Source: Pseudomonas viridiflava
GTDB taxonomy: Bacteria > Pseudomonadota > Gammaproteobacteria > Pseudomonadales > Pseudomonadaceae
Direction: 5' to 3'
DNA: 64,000 nucleotides
NCBI RefSeq assembly: GCF_900602065.1
Contig: NZ_UWFN01000043.1
Location: forward strand, 1-64,000
Positions 46,452 through 55,546 of this stretch are shown here, in pieces. Below the pieces are notes generated by a model. The model did no database searches and had not been told where the DNA came from. It worked only from the letters and a program-made list of their open reading frames with translations. Position numbers and translations under genes: made by a program. Numbering within the stretch: position 1 is the first letter of the stretch; every line of letters starts with the position of its first letter.

Positions 46452-47122
46452 TCACGTACTTCCAGGACATAGCCCACACCGCGCAGGGTATGGATCAGTT
46501 TCTGTTCAAAGGGCTCGTCGATTTTTGCCCGCAGACGACGTATCGAGACTTCGACGACGTTGGTGTCGCAGTCGAAATTCATGTCCCATACCAGCGAGAT
46601 GATCTGGGTGCGAGACATGACTTCGCCGCTGTGCCGCATCAGCAGGTGGAGCAGGGCGAATTCCTTGGTGGTCAGGTCGATACGCTGCGTGCCCCGGAAA
46701 GCACGGTGTCGTCCCTGGTCCAGCTCAAGGTCGCCGACGCGCAGCACTTCGGGCAAGCCAGGTTGCTCGCTGCGGCGCATCAGGGTGCGAACTCTGGCCA
46801 GCAGCTCGGGAAACTCGAACGGCTTTACCAGATAGTCATCAGCGCCCATCTCCAGGCCTCGCACCTTTTCTTCAAGACGACCTCGGGCGGTGACCATCAT
46901 GACCCGCGCATTGCTGTTTCTGCGCAGCCGGGTCAACACCTCCCAGCCGTCCATTTCAGGCAGGTTCACATCCAGAATAATCAGGTCGTAGGTTTGATGC
47001 TGGGCAAGATAAAGCCCGTCAAGCCCCGTGACGGCCAGGTCAACGACATAGCCACTCTCGGTCAGGCCCTGATGCATGTATTCGGCAGTTTTCGGCTCGT
47101 CCTCTACGACAAGGATTCGCAT
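46448..47122 (-). CDS. czcR: Heavy-metal response regulator CzcR
   Basis: A 224-residue OmpR-type regulator. The receiver domain has the acidic pair in VVEDE, the phosphorylated Asp in [14 protein letters not shown] and the switch lysine in [10 protein letters not shown]; the winged-helix DNA-binding domain follows ([30 protein letters not shown]). It is transcribed divergently from czcC. The gap contains palindromic sequences that are candidate sites. Confidence 0.93.
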   Translation of the reverse strand: MRILVVEDEPKTAEYMHQGLTESGYVVDLAVTGLDGLYLAQHQTYDLIILDVNLPEMDGWEVLTRLRRNSNARVMMVTARGRLEEKVRGLEMGADDYLVKPFEFPELLARVRTLMRRSEQPGLPEVLRVGDLELDQGRHRAFRGTQRIDLTTKEFALLHLLMRHSGEVMSRTQIISLVWDMNFDCDTNVVEVSIRRLRAKIDEPFEQKLIHTLRGVGYVLEVRE

Positions 47123-47295
47123 AGGGTTTTCCTGTGTTTATGGGGTGGGCTATATCCGGGTTCCCAGGTGCATGCTTGAGTGCAACCTTGTCGGAATATT
47201 CCGGATGCGGCGGATTCTGGAGTCTGTAGCAGCTTCAGGGTCAAGCATGCCGTAGCGCAGTGTAATCAAGATGCACGGCCATTTTTGTTAAATGT

Positions 47296-47322
47296 CAGGA
47301 TTGTCATTTTTCAGCAATCCTG
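47296..47322. promoter_or_regulatory. Inverted repeat in the czcR-czcC intergenic region
   Basis: CAGGATTG and CAATCCTG, 11 nt apart, with TGTCA occurring twice (about 47294 and 47303). TGTCATT also occurs in the palindrome at 53914. It may be a CzcR binding region or a hairpin in the czcC leader. Confidence 0.45.
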
Positions 47323-47377
47323 TTGCTAACTCCCTTTGCATAAAGTCCCCGCATCTAACTTGATGGTGGTTCGGACA

Positions 47378-48667
47378 ATGCACAGGAGCAGCTGGAAAAC
47401 CCGTGGGGCGCACGGTTATAGACCTTTTTCCATGGCGCATGCAGTGGCAGTCGGGGGACTCTTCGCCCTGTTGTCGTTCGTTGCGCCGGGTGTTGCGCTT
47501 GCGCAAAGCCTGAGTCTGTCTCAGGCCATTGAGGCCGCCTTCGCGGAAAACCCTGAGCTTGCCGCCGCGCGATGGGAAATCGGCATAGCTGAGGGCGATA
47601 AGCAGCAGGCTGGTCTGATGCCCAACCCGGAGTTGTCCTGGGAAGTAGAAGACACTCGTCGCAACACCAGCACCACCACGGTCATGCTCAGTCAGGCACT
47701 GGAGCTGGGCGGCAAGCGCGGCGCTCGCGTAGAAGCCGCCAGCCGCTCGCAGGATGCTGCGCAGATCGAACTGGAACGGCGTGGCAACGAGTTGCGTGCC
47801 GAAGTCGTTCAGGCGTTCTTTACTGCAGTGCGCGCGCAAACAGGTCTGGAACTGGCACGACAATCCCAGGCACTTGCTCAGCGTGGTCTGGAAGTGGCCG
47901 ACGGGCGTGTGCGTGCGGGCAAATCTTCGCCCGTCGAGGTGACGCGTGCGCAGGTACAACTGGCCGAAACGGACCTGTTGGTGCGTCGCGCCGAAACCCT
48001 GAAAACCAATAGCTATCGTGATCTGGCGCGCACCACCGGCTCGCCTGTTTCGTCGTTTGATCGACTGGATTACGCCGACCTGTCACCGGGCAAATCCCCG
48101 TCAGCGGCCAGGATGCTCACGGCGATCAATCAATCTGCCGAGCTGCGTCTGGCCCATGCCCAGATCGAGCAGCGTGATGCGGCGCTGGGTTCGGAGCGAG
48201 CCCAGCGTGTACCGGATCTCACCGTCAGTATCGGCAGCCAGTACAGCCGCGAAGACCGTGAACGGGTCAACGTCGTTGGTTTATCGGCACCGCTTCCGCT
48301 GTTCAACCGTAATCAGGGCAATGTTCTGGCCGCCTCGCGTCGGGCAGATCAGGCCCGTGATTTACGCAACGCGGTAGAGCTCAGATTGCGGACACAGACC
48401 CAGGCGGCACTCGATCAATGGTCGACGGCGAGCAGAGAAGTCGAGTCCTTCAATCAGGTGATTCTGCCCTCGGCGAAAAGCGCGGTGGATGCGGCTACCC
48501 GTGGTTTCGAGATGGGCAAGTTCGGCTTTCTTGAAGTCCTCGATGCGCAGCGCACGTTGATCGCTGCCCGCAGCCAATACCTCGAATCGCTGGCCATTGC
48601 CACGGACGCGAGAGTGACGGTCGAGCGCATCTACGGCGACCTCTCTGCGTTCACTGCCACTCCTTAA
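47378..48667 (+). CDS. czcC: Heavy-metal efflux outer-membrane factor CzcC
   Basis: A 429-residue outer-membrane channel of the TolC family, with two repeated coiled-coil halves. It has a signal region ending GVALA/QS, then LSLSQAIEAAFAENPELAA, LMPNPELSWE, LSQALELGGKR and late KFGFLEVLDAQRTLIAARSQYLE. Metal ions leave the cell through it. The start at 47378 has GGTGG 7 nt upstream; 47363 and 47432 are alternatives. First gene of czcCBA. Confidence 0.9.
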   Translation: MHRSSWKTRGAHGYRPFSMAHAVAVGGLFALLSFVAPGVALAQSLSLSQAIEAAFAENPELAAARWEIGIAEGDKQQAGLMPNPELSWEVEDTRRNTSTTTVMLSQALELGGKRGARVEAASRSQDAAQIELERRGNELRAEVVQAFFTAVRAQTGLELARQSQALAQRGLEVADGRVRAGKSSPVEVTRAQVQLAETDLLVRRAETLKTNSYRDLARTTGSPVSSFDRLDYADLSPGKSPSAARMLTAINQSAELRLAHAQIEQRDAALGSERAQRVPDLTVSIGSQYSREDRERVNVVGLSAPLPLFNRNQGNVLAASRRADQARDLRNAVELRLRTQTQAALDQWSTASREVESFNQVILPSAKSAVDAATRGFEMGKFGFLEVLDAQRTLIAARSQYLESLAIATDARVTVERIYGDLSAFTATP

Positions 48668-48731
48668 CCCTCACTTTTCGCATTTATCGGGCATCGCTGT
48701 GTACATCCGTACGTGATCGCCGGGAGCATCC

Positions 48732-50063
48732 ATGGATAACAAACGAAGTATGAACATTGCCCTGGCGGTGGTCGCAATCATCGGTCTTGGCAGTCTGACG
48801 TTGGGTAATCAGGGGCTTCCCGTTGCTGCGGAAGCGGCCAAGGACGCAAAGCACGAACACTCGGAAGAACAAGGGCATGCGGACGAGAAGGGGCACGCCG
48901 AGAACGACAGCCACAGCGACGGCAAGACTGATGAGAAAGGCCATGCTGACGAAGAGCATGGTGATGAAAGCCATGGCGATGAAGAGCATGGTGAAAAAGG
49001 TCACGGTGCTGAAGCGGGCGACTCTCATGAAGAGGAAGGCAAGCTTGAACTCAGCGCTGAACAGATCAAGTCAGCGGGCATAGAACTGGCTGTTGCTGGA
49101 CCGCGGTCAATGAGTACCTCTGTCACTTTTCCGGGTGAAATTCGCTTTGACGAAGACCGCACTACCCATGTTGTCCCCCGGGTGGGCGGTGTCGTTGAAG
49201 AGGTCAAGGTTGACCTCGGTCAGTCGGTGAAAAAAGGCCAGGTGCTGGCCGTAATTGCCAGCCAGCAAATCTCTGATCAGCGCAGCGAGTTGAGCGCAGC
49301 CCAGCGCCGTCTAGAGCTTGCCCGCTTGACCATGCAAAGAGAGAAAAAACTCTGGGAAGACAAGATTTCTGCCGAGCAGGATTACCTGTTGGCGCGCCAG
49401 GCGTATCAGGAAGCAGACATCAGTTACGCCAACGGACGGCAGAAGCTGAGTGCAATTGGCGCCAGTCTGAAGTCGTCCGCAGGTAATCGATACGAGCTGA
49501 TTGCCCCGTTTGACTCGGTGGTCGTCGAGAAGCATCTGGCGATAGGCGAGGTGGTTAACGACACCACTTCAGCTTTCACGCTCTCCGACTTATCGCGGGT
49601 CTGGGCGACGTTTGGCGTCGCGCCCAAAGACCTGAACAAAGTCGTGGTGGGCCGAGCGGTCACGGTCAGCGCGCCAGACCTCGATGCTCAGGTCGAAGGC
49701 CGCATCAGTTATGTGGGAAACCTGCTGGGCGAACAGACCCGGGCGGCTGCGGTGCGCGTGGTTTTAGCCAACCCTGAAGGTGCCTGGCGTCCAGGCCTGT
49801 TTGTCTCGATTGATGTGACCGCCGAGAAAGCCAACGCGGCCGTGAGCCTGCCTGAATCAGCCATCCAGTCCGTTGAAGACCAGACCTCGGTGTTTGTGCG
49901 CAACGCTGAAGGCTTTGAACTGCGCCCGGTGAAAGTCGGCAGGCGCGACGGCGGGTACGTGGAAATTACTCAAGGCCTGACGACGGGCACACAGGTCGCG
50001 GCGGCTGGCAGCTTCATTCTCAAGTCCGAGCTGGGTAAAGGCTCCGCTGAGCACTCCCATTGA
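48732..50063 (+). CDS. czcB: Heavy-metal efflux adaptor CzcB with His-rich N terminus
   Basis: A 443-residue periplasmic adaptor. After an N-terminal membrane anchor (about 8-25) comes a low-complexity stretch (37-100) with eleven histidines among Asp, Glu and Gly, built of loose HGDEE/GHADE units, probably a metal-binding segment. The adaptor body follows: VVPRVGGVVEEVKVDLGQ, a coiled-coil hairpin at about 185-215 and VLANPEGAWRPGLFVSIDV. It joins CzcA to CzcC. Confidence 0.93.
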   Translation: MDNKRSMNIALAVVAIIGLGSLTLGNQGLPVAAEAAKDAKHEHSEEQGHADEKGHAENDSHSDGKTDEKGHADEEHGDESHGDEEHGEKGHGAEAGDSHEEEGKLELSAEQIKSAGIELAVAGPRSMSTSVTFPGEIRFDEDRTTHVVPRVGGVVEEVKVDLGQSVKKGQVLAVIASQQISDQRSELSAAQRRLELARLTMQREKKLWEDKISAEQDYLLARQAYQEADISYANGRQKLSAIGASLKSSAGNRYELIAPFDSVVVEKHLAIGEVVNDTTSAFTLSDLSRVWATFGVAPKDLNKVVVGRAVTVSAPDLDAQVEGRISYVGNLLGEQTRAAAVRVVLANPEGAWRPGLFVSIDVTAEKANAAVSLPESAIQSVEDQTSVFVRNAEGFELRPVKVGRRDGGYVEITQGLTTGTQVAAAGSFILKSELGKGSAEHSH

Positions 50064-50087
50064 TAGGCCTCGCACGAGTACAACGTC

Positions 50088-53000
50088 ATGTTTGAACGGT
50101 TGATCCAATTCGCAATCGAGCAGCGCATCGTGGTGATGCTTGCCGTGTTGCTCATGGCAGGGCTCGGCATTGCCAGCTATCAGAAACTGCCCATCGATGC
50201 TGTGCCTGACATCACCAACGTACAGGTACAGATCAATACCTCGGCGCCCGGTTTTTCGCCGCTGGAGACAGAGCAACGGGTGACCTTCTCGATCGAGACG
50301 AGCATGGCAGGCCTGCCGGGTCTGCAGCAGACCCGCTCTCTGTCGCGCTCCGGACTGTCTCAGGTCACGGTGATTTTTGAAGACGGCACTGATCTGTTCT
50401 TCGCCCGTCAGTTGGTCGGCGAGCGTCTGCAAATCGCCAAGGATCAGTTGCCCGAGGGTGTTGATGCGGTGATGGGGCCGATCTCCACCGGGCTCGGTGA
50501 GATTTTCCTGTGGACGGTGGAGGCTAAAGAGGGCGCTCTGAAGGAAGACGGCACGCCTTACACGCCGACGGATCTGCGGGTGATTCAGGACTGGATCATC
50601 AAGCCGCAGCTGCGCAACGTGCCAGGCGTCGCGGAGATCAACACCATTGGCGGCTTTGCCAAGCAGTATCAGATCGCGCCAGATCCGAAAAAGCTGGCCG
50701 CCTACAAACTCACGCTGAACGATCTGGTTGCGGCGCTGGAGCGCAACAACGCCAATATCGGCGCAGGTTACATTGAACGCGGCGGCGAGCAGTTATTGAT
50801 TCGCGCGCCGGGCCAGTTGGGCACGGTGCAGGACATCGCCAACATCGTCATCGCCAACGTTCAGGGCACGCCGATCCGGGTCAGCAGCGTGGCCGATGTA
50901 GGTATCGGTCAGGAACTACGCTCCGGCGCCGCGACCGAAAATGGCCGTGAAGTGGTACTCGGTACCGTGTTCATGCTGATCGGCGAAAACAGCCGCACGG
51001 TCTCGCAGGCGGTGGCCGCCAAGCTGGCTGATATCAACCGTTCGTTGCCTGAAGGCGTTGAAGCAATCACGGTGTACGACCGCACCAACCTGGTTGAAAA
51101 AGCCATTGCCACGGTGAAGAAGAACCTCATCGAAGGGGCCATTCTGGTCATCGTGATTCTGTTTTTGTTTCTCGGTAATATCCGTGCCGCGCTGATCACC
51201 GCGATGGTTATTCCGCTGGCCATGCTGTTCACGTTTACGGGTATGTTTACCAACAAAGTCAGCGCCAACCTGATGAGTCTCGGTGCGCTGGACTTTGGCA
51301 TCATTGTCGACGGTGCGGTCGTTATCGTAGAAAACGCCATCCGCAGGCTCGCTCACGCACAGCAGAAATACGGACGGATGTTGACCCGTTCAGAGCGTTT
51401 TCATGAGGTGTTTGCAGCGGCCAAAGAAGCGCGTCGACCGCTGATTTTTGGCCAGTTGATCATCATGGTTGTGTATTTGCCGATCTTCGCCTTGACCGGT
51501 GTCGAGGGCAAAATGTTCCACCCGATGGCCTTTACGGTAGTGATTGCGTTGTTGGGCGCGATGATCCTGTCGGTGACTTTTGTACCGGCGGCTATTGCCA
51601 TGTTCGTTACGGGCAAGGTCAAGGAAGAAGAGGGCGTGGTAATGCGCACCGCGCGTCTGCGTTACGCCCCGGTGTTGAAGTGGGTACTGAGTCACCGCTC
51701 GATAGCGTTCTCCTTCGCTGTTGTGTTGATTGTCCTGTCCGGTTTTACCGCGAGCCGCATGGGCAGCGAGTTTATCCCGAGCTTGAGTGAGGGCGACTTT
51801 GCGTTGCAGGCGCTTCGGGTGCCTGGCACCAGCCTGACTCAATCGGTGGACATGCAACAGCGTCTTGAAAAAGCCATCGTCGAGAAAATGCCGGAAGTCG
51901 AGCGTGTGTTTGCCCGAACAGGTACGGCAGAGATCGCTGCCGACCCGATGCCGCCAAACATCTCCGACAGTTACGTCATGCTCAAGCCGCAAAGCGAGTG
52001 GCCAGATCCGGGCAAGTCTCGTGAGGCGTTGATTGCCGAGTTGCAACAGGCTGCTGCGACAGTGCCGGGCAGTAACTATGAGCTGTCACAGCCGATTCAG
52101 TTGCGCTTCAACGAACTGGTTTCGGGTGTGCGCAGTGACGTCGCGGTCAAGGTGTTTGGCGATGACATGGCGGTGCTGAACCAGACTGCTGCGAAAATAG
52201 CCGCGACCTTGCAGAAAGTGCCGGGTTCGTCCGAGGTCAAAGTCGAACAAACCACTGGTTTACCCGTACTGACGATCAATATTGATCGTGACAAGGCCGC
52301 ACGTTATGGCCTCAATGTGGGCGATGTTCAGGATGCCATTGCCATCGCGGTAGGCGGGCGGCAGGCGGGCACTCTTTATGAGGGTGATCGTCGCTTTGAC
52401 ATGGTCGTGCGGCTGTCGGAAACGTTGCGAACGGACGTGGCCGGGTTGTCCAGCTTGCTCATCCCGGTGCCCGCGACGGCAAGCAGCGTGAATCAGCAGA
52501 TCAGTTTCATTTCGCTGTCTCAGGTAGCGAGCCTGGACCTGGTGTTGGGTCCGAACCAGATCAGCCGGGAAAACGGTAAGCGTCTGGTCATCGTCAGTGC
52601 CAACGTCCGCGGCCGCGACCTCGGTTCGTTTGTGCAAGAGGCGGGCGAGACCATCGAGCGTAATGTGCAGATCCCGGCAGGCTACTGGACCAATTGGGGC
52701 GGCCAGTTCGAACAACTGCAATCCGCCGCCAAGCGCCTGCAGATCGTCGTGCCGGTAGCGTTGCTGATGGTGCTGGCATTGTTGTTCATGATGTTCAACA
52801 ACCTGAAGGACGGCTTGCTGGTGTTCACTGGTATTCCTTTCGCCTTGACCGGCGGCGTCATGGCGCTCTGGCTGAGGGACATTCCGTTGTCCATCTCGGC
52901 GGGGGTTGGCTTTATCGCGTTGTCGGGTGTAGCAGTGCTGAACGGTCTGGTGATGATCTCGTTCATCCGCAATCTGCGCGAGGAGGGGCGGTCACTGGGG

Positions 53001-53231
53001 GATGCGATTAACGAAGGTGCTTTGACACGCTTGCGACCGGTGCTGATGACCGCATTGGTGGCGTCTCTGGGTTTCATTCCGATGGCGCTGGCGACTGGCA
53101 CGGGGGCTGAAGTGCAGCGTCCGCTGGCAACGGTTGTGATCGGCGGAATACTCTCGTCGACCGCGCTGACCTTGCTGGTGTTGCCGGCGCTGTACCAGTG
53201 GGCGCACCGTCGAGAGGAAGAGCAGACGTAG
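50088..53231 (+). CDS. czcA: Heavy-metal efflux RND pump CzcA
   Basis: A 1047-residue inner-membrane pump of the heavy-metal (HME) RND class. The TM4 signature DFGIIVDGAVVIVEN identifies HME pumps for divalent cations (Zn, Co, Cd) rather than the monovalent Cu/Ag group. N-terminal SYQKLPIDAVPDITNVQVQ and late LALLFMMFNNLKDGLLVFTG also fit. Two porter domains and twelve helices are complete. A terminator lies 20 nt after the stop. Confidence 0.94.
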   Translation: MFERLIQFAIEQRIVVMLAVLLMAGLGIASYQKLPIDAVPDITNVQVQINTSAPGFSPLETEQRVTFSIETSMAGLPGLQQTRSLSRSGLSQVTVIFEDGTDLFFARQLVGERLQIAKDQLPEGVDAVMGPISTGLGEIFLWTVEAKEGALKEDGTPYTPTDLRVIQDWIIKPQLRNVPGVAEINTIGGFAKQYQIAPDPKKLAAYKLTLNDLVAALERNNANIGAGYIERGGEQLLIRAPGQLGTVQDIANIVIANVQGTPIRVSSVADVGIGQELRSGAATENGREVVLGTVFMLIGENSRTVSQAVAAKLADINRSLPEGVEAITVYDRTNLVEKAIATVKKNLIEGAILVIVILFLFLGNIRAALITAMVIPLAMLFTFTGMFTNKVSANLMSLGALDFGIIVDGAVVIVENAIRRLAHAQQKYGRMLTRSERFHEVFAAAKEARRPLIFGQLIIMVVYLPIFALTGVEGKMFHPMAFTVVIALLGAMILSVTFVPAAIAMFVTGKVKEEEGVVMRTARLRYAPVLKWVLSHRSIAFSFAVVLIVLSGFTASRMGSEFIPSLSEGDFALQALRVPGTSLTQSVDMQQRLEKAIVEKMPEVERVFARTGTAEIAADPMPPNISDSYVMLKPQSEWPDPGKSREALIAELQQAAATVPGSNYELSQPIQLRFNELVSGVRSDVAVKVFGDDMAVLNQTAAKIAATLQKVPGSSEVKVEQTTGLPVLTINIDRDKAARYGLNVGDVQDAIAIAVGGRQAGTLYEGDRRFDMVVRLSETLRTDVAGLSSLLIPVPATASSVNQQISFISLSQVASLDLVLGPNQISRENGKRLVIVSANVRGRDLGSFVQEAGETIERNVQIPAGYWTNWGGQFEQLQSAAKRLQIVVPVALLMVLALLFMMFNNLKDGLLVFTGIPFALTGGVMALWLRDIPLSISAGVGFIALSGVAVLNGLVMISFIRNLREEGRSLGDAINEGALTRLRPVLMTALVASLGFIPMALATGTGAEVQRPLATVVIGGILSSTALTLLVLPALYQWAHRREEEQT

Positions 53232-53251
53232 CGTCAGTGTTGTAAATGAAT

Positions 53252-53285
53252 AGCCCGCGACAGGTGACTGTTGCGGGCTTTTTTA
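53252..53285 (+). terminator. Rho-independent terminator of czcCBA
   Basis: AGCCCGC-GACAG-GTGA-CTGTT-GCGGGCT followed by a T-rich run starts about 20 nt after the czcA stop. Confidence 0.9.
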
Positions 53286-53320
53286 TAGCGACTGGCTATC
53301 TAGCGGAAACCATTGGACCT

Positions 53321-53393
53321 TTTAGGAGCTGCCGAAGGCTGTGATTGCGGTCTATCAGAATGAAGGCTTCGCAGCCTTCGGCAGCTCCTACAG
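53321..53393. repeat. REP pair (REPIN)
   Basis: Same family as 4541 and 27144 (TTTAGGAGCTGCCGAAGGCT and its complement), including the AAAATGCATTT right flank. The gap 53232-53588 holds this and two terminators. Confidence 0.85.
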
Positions 53394-53495
53394 AAAATGC
53401 ATTTTAATTTGCAGGGTTGTGTTGTTTGACAGGAGGAAACGATCTTGCGATGCAAGTGAGTTTTTAAAGGTTTTTAGTTGTCTGGATTAATTGGC

Positions 53496-53519
53496 AAAAA
53501 AAGCGCCCCGAAGGGCGCT
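53496..53519 (-). terminator. Rho-independent terminator of the small exported protein gene
   Basis: On the minus strand AGCGCCC-TTCG-GGGCGCT is followed by seven T, about 70 nt after the stop at 53589. Confidence 0.88.
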
Positions 53520-53588
53520 AAAGATTCACCTTGACCAAAGGAGCTTGTCAGCTGCTAAAGGTGAATGGAGTGGAGCCGAAGTTGATGT

Positions 53589-53798
53589 TTAACCTTTTTC
53601 AGGTTCATTAACCGGGGTCTGTTTCTCGGCATTTACAAGTCGCGACGACTCGCTGTTGATTTGATCGTTAAATTGCAATGCCTGGGCAATCTTGATTTTT
53701 TCAGCGGCTGAGCTGGCACGTTCACTTCCATCGTGGGCCAGTGCTGCGGTAGAGGATAAGGCGACTAGTGTGAGGGCGATTGATCTGATGATGTTCAT
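53589..53798 (-). CDS. Small exported protein next to the czc locus
   Basis: A 69-residue protein with a clear Sec signal peptide (MNIIRSIALTLVALSSTAALA, then HDGSERA) and a short charged mature part. It has its own terminator. Size and style recall the small periplasmic metal-responsive proteins of pseudomonads such as PtrA, but the match is loose. It is divergent from the DUF2790 gene, with a palindrome between them. I do not assign a function. Confidence 0.65.
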   Translation of the reverse strand: MNIIRSIALTLVALSSTAALAHDGSERASSAAEKIKIAQALQFNDQINSESSRLVNAEKQTPVNEPEKG

Positions 53799-53913
53799 TG
53801 TGAATACCGTGCTGTTTGAGGGCAGTCACTGTGAAGTCTTGACGCCGTTTGCATCACGCTCCTCAGTGTTAGCGCTCAGTATAATTATCGAAATTAACAG
53901 GGCGGTGAGTGAA

Positions 53914-53933
53914 TAATGACAATTCTGTCATTA
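53914..53933. promoter_or_regulatory. Palindrome in the divergent promoter region
   Basis: TAATGACA-ATTC-TGTCATTA, perfect 8-nt arms, between the two small exported protein genes. TGTCATT is shared with the czcR-czcC region, and GTCATTTTTGCGC lies at about 53978. It could be a site for CzcR or a related metal regulator. Confidence 0.45.
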
Positions 53934-54051
53934 AAGTCGTTCGCCTGATTTCAGCGCTTCTTCAATATTTCCAAATCGTCATTTTTGCGCAACGTCCTTG
54001 TTAGTGGCGGGCTGTTAGTTTTTAGTCACCTACTAAACGGAGACACAGAAA

Positions 54052-54381
54052 ATGCGAATGACTAAAACGTTGATGCTTGCCCTCGCAGTGCTTATGCCCG
54101 TGACTTCTTATGCCGCTACCGAACATGATCCGGCAACTAACAAAGTGATCAAGGAACACCAGGCGTTCGTCACGAATTATGCGGCCCAGAACAATCAAAC
54201 AGCACCGAGTGTCGTTCATTATCAATACGGTATGAAGCTGGACGTCGAAAAAGTTATTCGCACGTCTTCAGCTGGCAAAACGTGCGGCGTCAACCCGCAA
54301 CTGATGACTTACAAGGACTCCAGCGGGAAGTTGAACACGGTCAAGTACCAGGCATTGAATGAGTGCAGAAATAAAAATTGA
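54052..54381 (+). CDS. DUF2790 family exported protein
   Basis: A 109-residue protein with a signal peptide (KTLMLALAVLMPVTSYA) and a DUF2790 body: HYQYGMKLDVEKVIRTS, CGVNPQLMTYKDSSGKLNTVKYQALNEC. The two cysteines may form a disulphide in the periplasm. DUF2790 genes in Pseudomonas are often found with copper or other metal-response loci, which fits the place beside czc. Function unknown. A second in-frame ATG is at 54058. Confidence 0.85.
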   Translation: MRMTKTLMLALAVLMPVTSYAATEHDPATNKVIKEHQAFVTNYAAQNNQTAPSVVHYQYGMKLDVEKVIRTSSAGKTCGVNPQLMTYKDSSGKLNTVKYQALNECRNKN

Positions 54382-54446
54382 TTGCGGGGGCTTGCACCAC
54401 ATTCGAAGAAAAGCGCGGCGTTGCTCAGCAGGAAGATAAACCTTCT

Positions 54447-55388
54447 TCACGTGTTCCCCAGCCGCGCTGCCAACCCTTCGATAAACACCGTTTCAGCCCG
54501 ACTCATGCGCTGTTCACGGTTCCACAGCAGGTGAATGTCGACATCCGCAACACCTTCCAGTGGCGGTACTCGCCACAGTAATCCCTGCTCCACATCATCT
54601 GCCACGACATGCTCGGGCAGGCATCCCAGGCCAATCCCCGCGATGACCAACCGGCGAATTTCTTCGAGGCTGGAAGAGGACGCCACAATTCTGCCGCTGA
54701 ACCCCTGTTGATCGCGAAAAATGGTCAGGGGCGACAGCATTCCGCCGATTTGATCGCTGGTGAAACTGACGAAGTTTTCTGACTGCAAATCGCTCTGGCT
54801 CAGGTCGGTGCGACCATACAGAGGATGATTTCGCCCGCAGAAAAACACATAGCGTTGGCGCTGAAACAGGCGTTGCTCAAGCCGCGGTTGTGGGCGTCGA
54901 TTGAGGCTCAAGCCTACTGTCGCGGTTCTCTCCAGCAAAGCACTGACAATGTCAGAGCTGCGCATCACGTCAACTTCGAGGTCTACGCGGGGATGTTCTC
55001 GGTGGAACTCGGTCAGGAAGTTGTCGAAGTTGCTTGAAACGATGCGGCTGATCATCAGTAGACGGACCTTACCGATTACTTCATCACCGGGCATTTGCAA
55101 GGTATTGCTCACCTGAGAAACCTGGCCGTAGATCTCACCCGCCAGGGCGAAGATCTTCACCCCGGCTTCGGTCAGATCGAAACGCGGGCCCCGGCGCGCA
55201 ATGAGCTGGCAGCCGAGTTGTTCTTCCAGCCGCTTGAGGGCCTGGCTCACCGCCGGTTGGGTCAGGTGCATTCTGGCCGCGGCGCGGCTGATGCTCAGTT
55301 CCTGGCCAATAACCCGAAAGGTACGCAGCAGGTTCCAGTCAAGCCGGTCGTTGAGCAATGAAGGGATATCGCGGGAGGAGTCTGTCAC
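54447..55388 (-). CDS. LysR family transcriptional regulator
   Basis: A 313-residue LysR regulator. The helix-turn-helix region reads LLRTFRVIGQELSISRAAARM then LTQPAVSQALKRLEEQLG; an effector-binding domain follows. GTG at 55388 is chosen as start because GAGG lies 6 nt upstream; a TTG at 55400 is the alternative. It is divergent from the MHS carrier and deacetylase genes and is their likely regulator. Confidence 0.9.
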   Translation of the reverse strand: MTDSSRDIPSLLNDRLDWNLLRTFRVIGQELSISRAAARMHLTQPAVSQALKRLEEQLGCQLIARRGPRFDLTEAGVKIFALAGEIYGQVSQVSNTLQMPGDEVIGKVRLLMISRIVSSNFDNFLTEFHREHPRVDLEVDVMRSSDIVSALLERTATVGLSLNRRPQPRLEQRLFQRQRYVFFCGRNHPLYGRTDLSQSDLQSENFVSFTSDQIGGMLSPLTIFRDQQGFSGRIVASSSSLEEIRRLVIAGIGLGCLPEHVVADDVEQGLLWRVPPLEGVADVDIHLLWNREQRMSRAETVFIEGLAARLGNT

Positions 55389-55546
55389 GAGCGGCCTCAA
55401 TAATAACTTCGGCTTATAGTTCGAATAACAAATAGAAATTTGACTGATTATGCCTCCCGAGCAAAAAATCCGTCCATAGTCGCCGACAGAGCGCCTCTGA
55501 AATACCCCTTTCTCCTGCCAAAAATACTAACCAATGGAGTTGATTC

